Shown one piece after another: positions 59,001 to 64,000 of a DNA stretch of 64,000 nt. Position 1 is the first letter of the stretch, and the number at the start of each line of letters is the position of its first letter. The translations under genes were made by a program, and so were the position numbers. Source of the stretch: Galbula dea (taxonomy: Eukaryota > Chordata > Aves > Piciformes > Galbulidae); the NCBI GenBank assembly GCA_013399015.1, contig VWZX01001051.1, forward strand, positions 868,001 to 932,000, written 5' to 3'. The notes beneath the pieces are model-generated. The model was not told the origin of the DNA. It saw only the letters and a program-made list of their open reading frames with translations, and made no database searches.

Positions 59001-60719
59001 TCTGATCACCTAACCTTGATGACCAAACTCAGAACACCCTATAACACATAGCAACAGAGAATCAAGCCTACTGTCAATAGAAATAGGACCTCTATAATAT
59101 ATCAGTGAATTAAAATAATGAATTAATGTATTTTAATGCATTAAAAAGGGTGGCACATCAGTTATTTTTGTACGCCATGGAACTGAAACTAAACATGGCT
59201 ATTTCTTGAGAAATCTGTGAGAGTCTTAAATTTGATGCAATAGAGTTTTATGTTGTAGAACCAGAGGAAAATAATCCTATAACTTTATAAAATTTTCTTT
59301 TTCAAACTACTTGGCAAACAGCAAACAGGAGAGCACTTGTTTCAAAAACAAAAGACCTGCCAAAGCTTCTAGCTAGAGCAAGGATAGTACATGACTACAG
59401 TCTGCTACCTGGGACATGATAAAGTCATCTGAAAAAGACAAAGCACTTGAAACCTCATATTCGCTTTGGATAGATATCCTAAACATAATGTAAGACACAA
59501 CATTACCTTCTTAATTTCCCTGTTTAATGTGGAAGAAATCTGAAAATTATTTGAAATTGTTGCTCTTTTATTTTTCTTTTCCCCTGGGATAAACAAATAT
59601 CACTGTCATCAAATCCAGGAGATAATTTACTGTGAGTGCATTTTACAATCTTACATAAAGATTGTCGAAAGAAGAGCTTTCTGAAGAAGGTATCTGATAG
59701 AAACAATCAAACATGGCTAATTCAGCTTGAAGGTTAATTCCCTTCACTTAGGCTTTCTCGTGTACATTTATAGTTATTTAAGAACATCCCCTTCTAAAAA
59801 CCCATCTTACTGCTGACATTAATTAGTCTTACTAGTAGTTTGTAAGTCTAAAGGTTAGCTGGGGCTGAACTGGTGCACTGCCTAAACGGCAAAGGCCAAA
59901 AGCTTTTTGGTTTTGAAGGACCAAAAGCTGTCATAGTGTCAAAGGGCACTTTGGCAGGAGACCAGCTTCTCACATACACATGTAAGCTTCACAGCTTTCT
60001 AGGTAGAAACAGATGCACTAAGGGAAAAAAGCTTGCATCCAGTTCTGTTGCATTGCATGTGTGCAATGGGTGCTACAGACATAACTGTTGTTATGTGTCT
60101 TTGATTAGATTAATATCAGTATTGTAATTAATCCCCTCGCAGTCATTTCACAGGCACTGTGCAAAGATACGCACACCTCTGCAGCAAAATGTTTTACTAC
60201 AATGACTGATACATATGCTGGAAAGCCAACTCATCTTCTTTCACCACCCTCAGCCCTACAGGTACTGAAATGCCCAGTTCCACTGTTTATTACATCCTTT
60301 CATCCCTTTAAAAATTAAGTCTCCTGCTTATGTTGAAGTAGAGGCCTTAATAAGTATAGGCTTACCTAATACATAACCATATGCATACCGACTAGACCTT
60401 ATGACTTTCAATGGGACTGATTACATGATTGCACCTCCTTATATTGATTAATATTGTGTGGAAATAAATGTTCCACAGATTTCTTTACAGTTCTGCTGTA
60501 ACTTCATTATAATTAATAAATGCAGTCCCTTCTAGGTATGACTATGCAATAACTGGCCAAGGAAGATGACTCTTCCATCACACAAGCAGTCATTGGGTGC
60601 TATGCCCTCAGGAAGCCGTGTTGGCTTCCAAAACAGGTGTTATAGCCAGCACAGATGTCATAAGATGCTGGTAGATAGGGTGTGCACAAAAGATGTCCGG
60701 AGAACAAGTACAGTGGCTT
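53009..60719. other. AT-rich intergenic DNA
   Basis: No gene could be established. The longest plus-strand frame of the window (204 codons, 53499-54113) lies here across a locally GC-richer patch (53620-53900) and a poly-T/CAG stretch, but its translation shows no family signature. A pyrimidine-rich run ends TTCTAG at 55759. The remainder is AT-rich without recognised elements. Confidence 0.5.
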
Positions 60720-61140
60720 GAACTTTGTTTTCTGCCTTGCCTCTAGGCCTAATCTCTATTGTTGTCTTTCATTTCACCGTCCAGGATACAGATTGCATCT
60801 GCTGCCTGTTCACTTGTAGTTCTGGCCCAATCCACATGCCCTTGCTGCTGCTCTATCTGCTCCTTCTCCTGGACCCATCTCATGAATTGCATTCCCTGGT
60901 TTCCTGGCTCTATCTGAAGTTAGCTACACTCTTTCCTAAGCGTGTGCAAAGTCCCTGGCTTGTTAGTGACAAACCCTACGTTCAACCATATGCTTGCCTT
61001 GTTCTGTGAGGCTAATGAGTATTATATGTCTCTGGTTCTTGATTTCAGTTTGCCTTAATTACATCACCTGGCTCCAGCCTCCACCCAGACTCCAGCCTGG
61101 AGCTTCACTGTGAGGCTTGCAACACCCATGTCCCGTCATA
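60720..61140. other. Pyrimidine-rich, GC-elevated block
   Basis: The plus strand is unusually rich in C and T, with CCTGGCTCCAGCCTCCACCC and CAGACTCCAGCCTGGAGC-type words at 61066-61105. It may be an old repeat or a remnant of one. No coding similarity was recognised in its 94-codon frame. Confidence 0.3.
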
Positions 61141-64000
61141 ACAGTTTACACAGACAGGCGCAGACAGACAGCAGCTTGTTTCACTAGTGCTCCAAGCTGG
61201 GCAGAAAGAAGCTAGCTTTGGTCTAGGAGCTGTACACCTACATTACCTGCATGGAAGAGCTCTTTTATTTCCAGACAAGATACACAGCAGTTTGGAGCAC
61301 AGACAAACTGAATCTGTCTGTCTATACTTGCTCAGTTACATACTGTGTAAACCTATACTAACTTTTGGGGTACAGAGTAAATTTAAATACTAGATAGAAA
61401 CAGACTGTATAGATGTCTCAAATGTTTACTCCGACGTTTAGCAGCATCCCTTGTGACACACAGGCAGACAGAAATCTACCCTGTAGGTCAGAGGGGACCA
61501 AGGCAAGAAAGAATTCTACTGAACTTTCTAAAACTGGTTTTAGCTTACCTGAGAACATTATCTATGTTCACCATGCTGTTTAGGTGAAGCATAGTACCTG
61601 TGTTCCATTGCACTTGACTATCAACCAAATTCTAGTCTCAAGTACACTTTTGCGAATTAGGTGTCTCTTTGTTTCAGTAAAGTTAGTCTGGACTTTTAAA
61701 AAATATGTATTTCTGTAAATGAAGCTCAAACCTTATACCTAAAATACTAAAATTTGAAGTTCAGACCTTTATCAGGTATATTGGTGCAATAAGTTTATAC
61801 CAGCTGATGATTCGATTCTGTGTAACTTCCATGCCAGCAGATGAAATGTCAACAGATACAGATGACTCCAGAAAGGTGTGCTTGAGCTACCTTAAAACTC
61901 ACAAGCTTGGCTACTGATAGTAGTGTACCCTGAGCTGCATCAACCTCAAGTGTAAACTAAGTTAGGCTAGGCTTAGTTTAGACTACCAGAATTTCGCAGC
62001 TAAGGCTGAGCTTTGTGCTCGCATAGCTTGTACCCAAGCGAGGTAACACAAACCTAACAAAGCCACTGGTACATGGGAATCATTAAAGCATATATGGTGC
62101 CTCTTATATGGCAGTTTTAAAAGCAAATTAAGCATTTAGTAAATTCCAAATTGTTTCTGATGCTGTAGGTACCCTAATACCCTAGGAACCCATGGGGTTT
62201 CTAATGGGACCTCTTGTAAGTATTGTACAATGTGTGCAACAGTGGCAGGATCTGACCATAAATGCTTTCAGGCATGTGACAGAGACAGAGACACTTGTGC
62301 TTTTGTTTCTAGGTAACTGACTGGTTTTGTTTAACTATGTTTTGATTATGGTATGGAGCTCATTTAACACTGTATGGGCAAATGACATACTTCATGTTAT
62401 ATTTAGCTTTTTCTCTCTATGTATGAGGACCAAGTGGGGTAATTGCTTCTTTGAGGCCTGAGCCTCACCTCCTTACTAAAGCTAAAGTGAGAATCTGTGG
62501 GAACACCATATAACAGGGGAATGCAGTTCCAGATCTATAATATCTTTAACCTGAATAAATATTTGGGCTGGAAATTGTCTTTGTGTTTTATAAGTTAACA
62601 TATAATTAAATTTCAGATATTGGAACTTATACTTGAAATCATTTGTGTAAGTAACTCCAGTGGGATTCAATGGGACATTAGTGGGAGCTAATGCAAATTC
62701 ACTAAAACAAGTAAGAGTTCCTAAATTGAGCCTTTACTGTTTTAAATAAACATAAATTAATGCATCCAGACATTCTCTAGATAGTACAAATGACTCATGT
62801 GACCTATGTATGTATCACCTATACAATTACTATACTTCTAGAAGAAACTATCATTAAAACTACTGCATATATTTTAGGTATAAAATACTAAGAAATGTGT
62901 TTTCCTTTGTGCTTACTGCTGCTGTGTGAGTGTTATATGTCAGTGACTGTATGCAGGATATGGTTGCAGAATATTTCTGTTTTGTGCAGAGAACTGCCTG
63001 GTGTCTCTGAAAGTGAGGATCTTCTGAAATACACAATGCAGAAAAGCAGTGACATAGATTTTGAATTTTAAGTATGGATTAGCTATTTTTTACAGAAAGA
63101 AGACATCAGAATTGTACTTTAAGTTATTAATTTTTTACTTTATTTGCTTTTCTATAGTAGGTAGGCCTTTTCTCCAATCTTATCTAAATGCAAAGTAATG
63201 AAAGACTAGAGTCAGATCCTTCTCCTTTTGAAGATCCTTCTTCTTTTTGCCATTTATTTTCCCGGGAGTAACACTGTGATTTTATCAAGATCATAAGATT
63301 AAATACTATGCATAATTTCAAAATTATGCAAAACCTAAGTTTTTTATATATAGGAGCCCACAGAACTGTAGCATAGACCATTTTAGCACAGAAATCACTT
63401 TAGTGTTTTCTAACACACAAGAATATTTGGGGTTTTGGAGCACTCCTTGCCCAATTAAAATTACCACTGCAAAAGAAGCTGTAACATTGGATGCTTTATC
63501 CCCAGCAGACTTTTATATCTTTATTAAGGCTTTAATTTAAATCTTTTAAATCTCAAATTGTGAACACTGGGAGTGGAAAGATTCTGATGAATGTGACCAA
63601 ACTTTGTTATTCAGCTCTTGAGGTTTAAATACAAACTGAGGTCAGAAATGCAAAACTAAGAACTTTGAATTAGCTATCACATGTAAAATCAAGATTCAGA
63701 TGCAGCGCCAGAAAAGCTCCAACTTCATTTTAGCTATTCTACTTATCAGCTCACAGTCCTAAATAATCAATTAAAACATTATTAATCAAAACAGCTGAAT
63801 TTTAAAATTGTATCTTTATATTTACATACACAGGTAGAAAATTAATTTTACTGTGAGTAATTTAGTTGGAATAATGTAATTTCACATCTATCTGTCTATC
63901 CACCCATTTGTCTTAAGTGTAATGTAGAATTTTTCTAGGACCAGCTTTTATTTTCTTGAGCTAGTTCTATTAGAGAGAAGAGAGCAACAAAATGCACACA
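61141..64000. other. AT-rich intergenic DNA to the right edge
   Basis: No gene was recognised. An old-repeat-like word set (CAGTGGGATTCAATGGGACA, TAGTGGGAGCTAATGC, GAGTTCCTAAATTGAGCC) lies at 62650-62732. A short ATCT/GTCT microsatellite is at 63884-63906. Confidence 0.5.
62650..62732 (+). repeat. Probable old amniote repeat fragment
   Basis: The segment resembles a frequent reptile/bird sequence (CAGTGGGAGTTTTGCCTGAG, TAAGGACTGCAGGATTGGGC) that follows CATTGACTTCAATGGGA-type words. It is degraded and was recognised only by word order. Confidence 0.35.

Noticed and set aside
1..64000. CRISPR array, operon, phage or integron
   Set aside because: No regularly spaced identical repeats, ribosome-binding sites or gene strings were seen. 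The window is vertebrate nuclear DNA.

Overview
This is vertebrate nuclear DNA, almost certainly from a bird. The evidence is four 5'-truncated CR1 LINE copies, three of them ending in the avian ATTCTATG-type 3' tail or a decayed form of it, a solo endogenous-retrovirus LTR that opens with TGTCCTGGTTT as a widespread avian ERV family does, a few very old MIR/CORE-SINE-like fragments, and low overall repeat density in AT-rich DNA. The species cannot be named from this sequence. There is no bacterial or phage gene organisation, no operon and no CRISPR array.

Left edge (about 1-1250): a GC- and CpG-rich island. It holds the 5' end of one confidently recognised gene, ribosomal protein S16 (RPS16), transcribed leftwards out of the window. 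On the minus strand a terminal-oligopyrimidine start near 456 gives a 31-nt leader exon (456-426). An 88-bp intron (425-338) follows, then an exon (337-282) that encodes the first 16 residues, MPAKGPLQSVQVFGRK, and ends at a GT donor. All later exons lie beyond position 1. The island has ETS/YY1-like sites typical of ribosomal-protein promoters, a G-quadruplex-capable run, and weak signs of a divergent plus-strand transcript.

Rest of the window (about 1250-64000): a gene desert. I find no convincing protein-coding exon in it. It contains CR1 copies at 9391-9894 (+), 10334-10870 (-, still encoding the ORF2 C-terminus without a stop over 139 codons), 17380-17538 (+) and 22109-22474 (+); a solo LTR at 25671-26352 (-); a second LTR-like segment ending near 33056 (+) with TATA box, poly(A) signal and a possible primer-binding site; ancient MIR/CORE-SINE-like and other amniote repeat fragments near 3365, 30066, 36824, 45195, 52632 and 62650; a 186-bp almost pure polypurine tract at 31650-31835; microsatellites; and a diverged 70-bp direct duplication (11491-11560 and 12570-12639) that I cannot assign to a family.

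The functional picture is one housekeeping promoter at the border of a long AT-rich, repeat-poor intergenic region. I found no multi-gene system. The items most worth a second look are the two LTRs, the unassigned 70-bp repeat pair, the CR1 copy with a preserved reading frame, the polypurine tract, two perfect palindromes, a cryptic exon-like block at 27260-27434, and the question of what gene, if any, is read rightwards from the RPS16 island.
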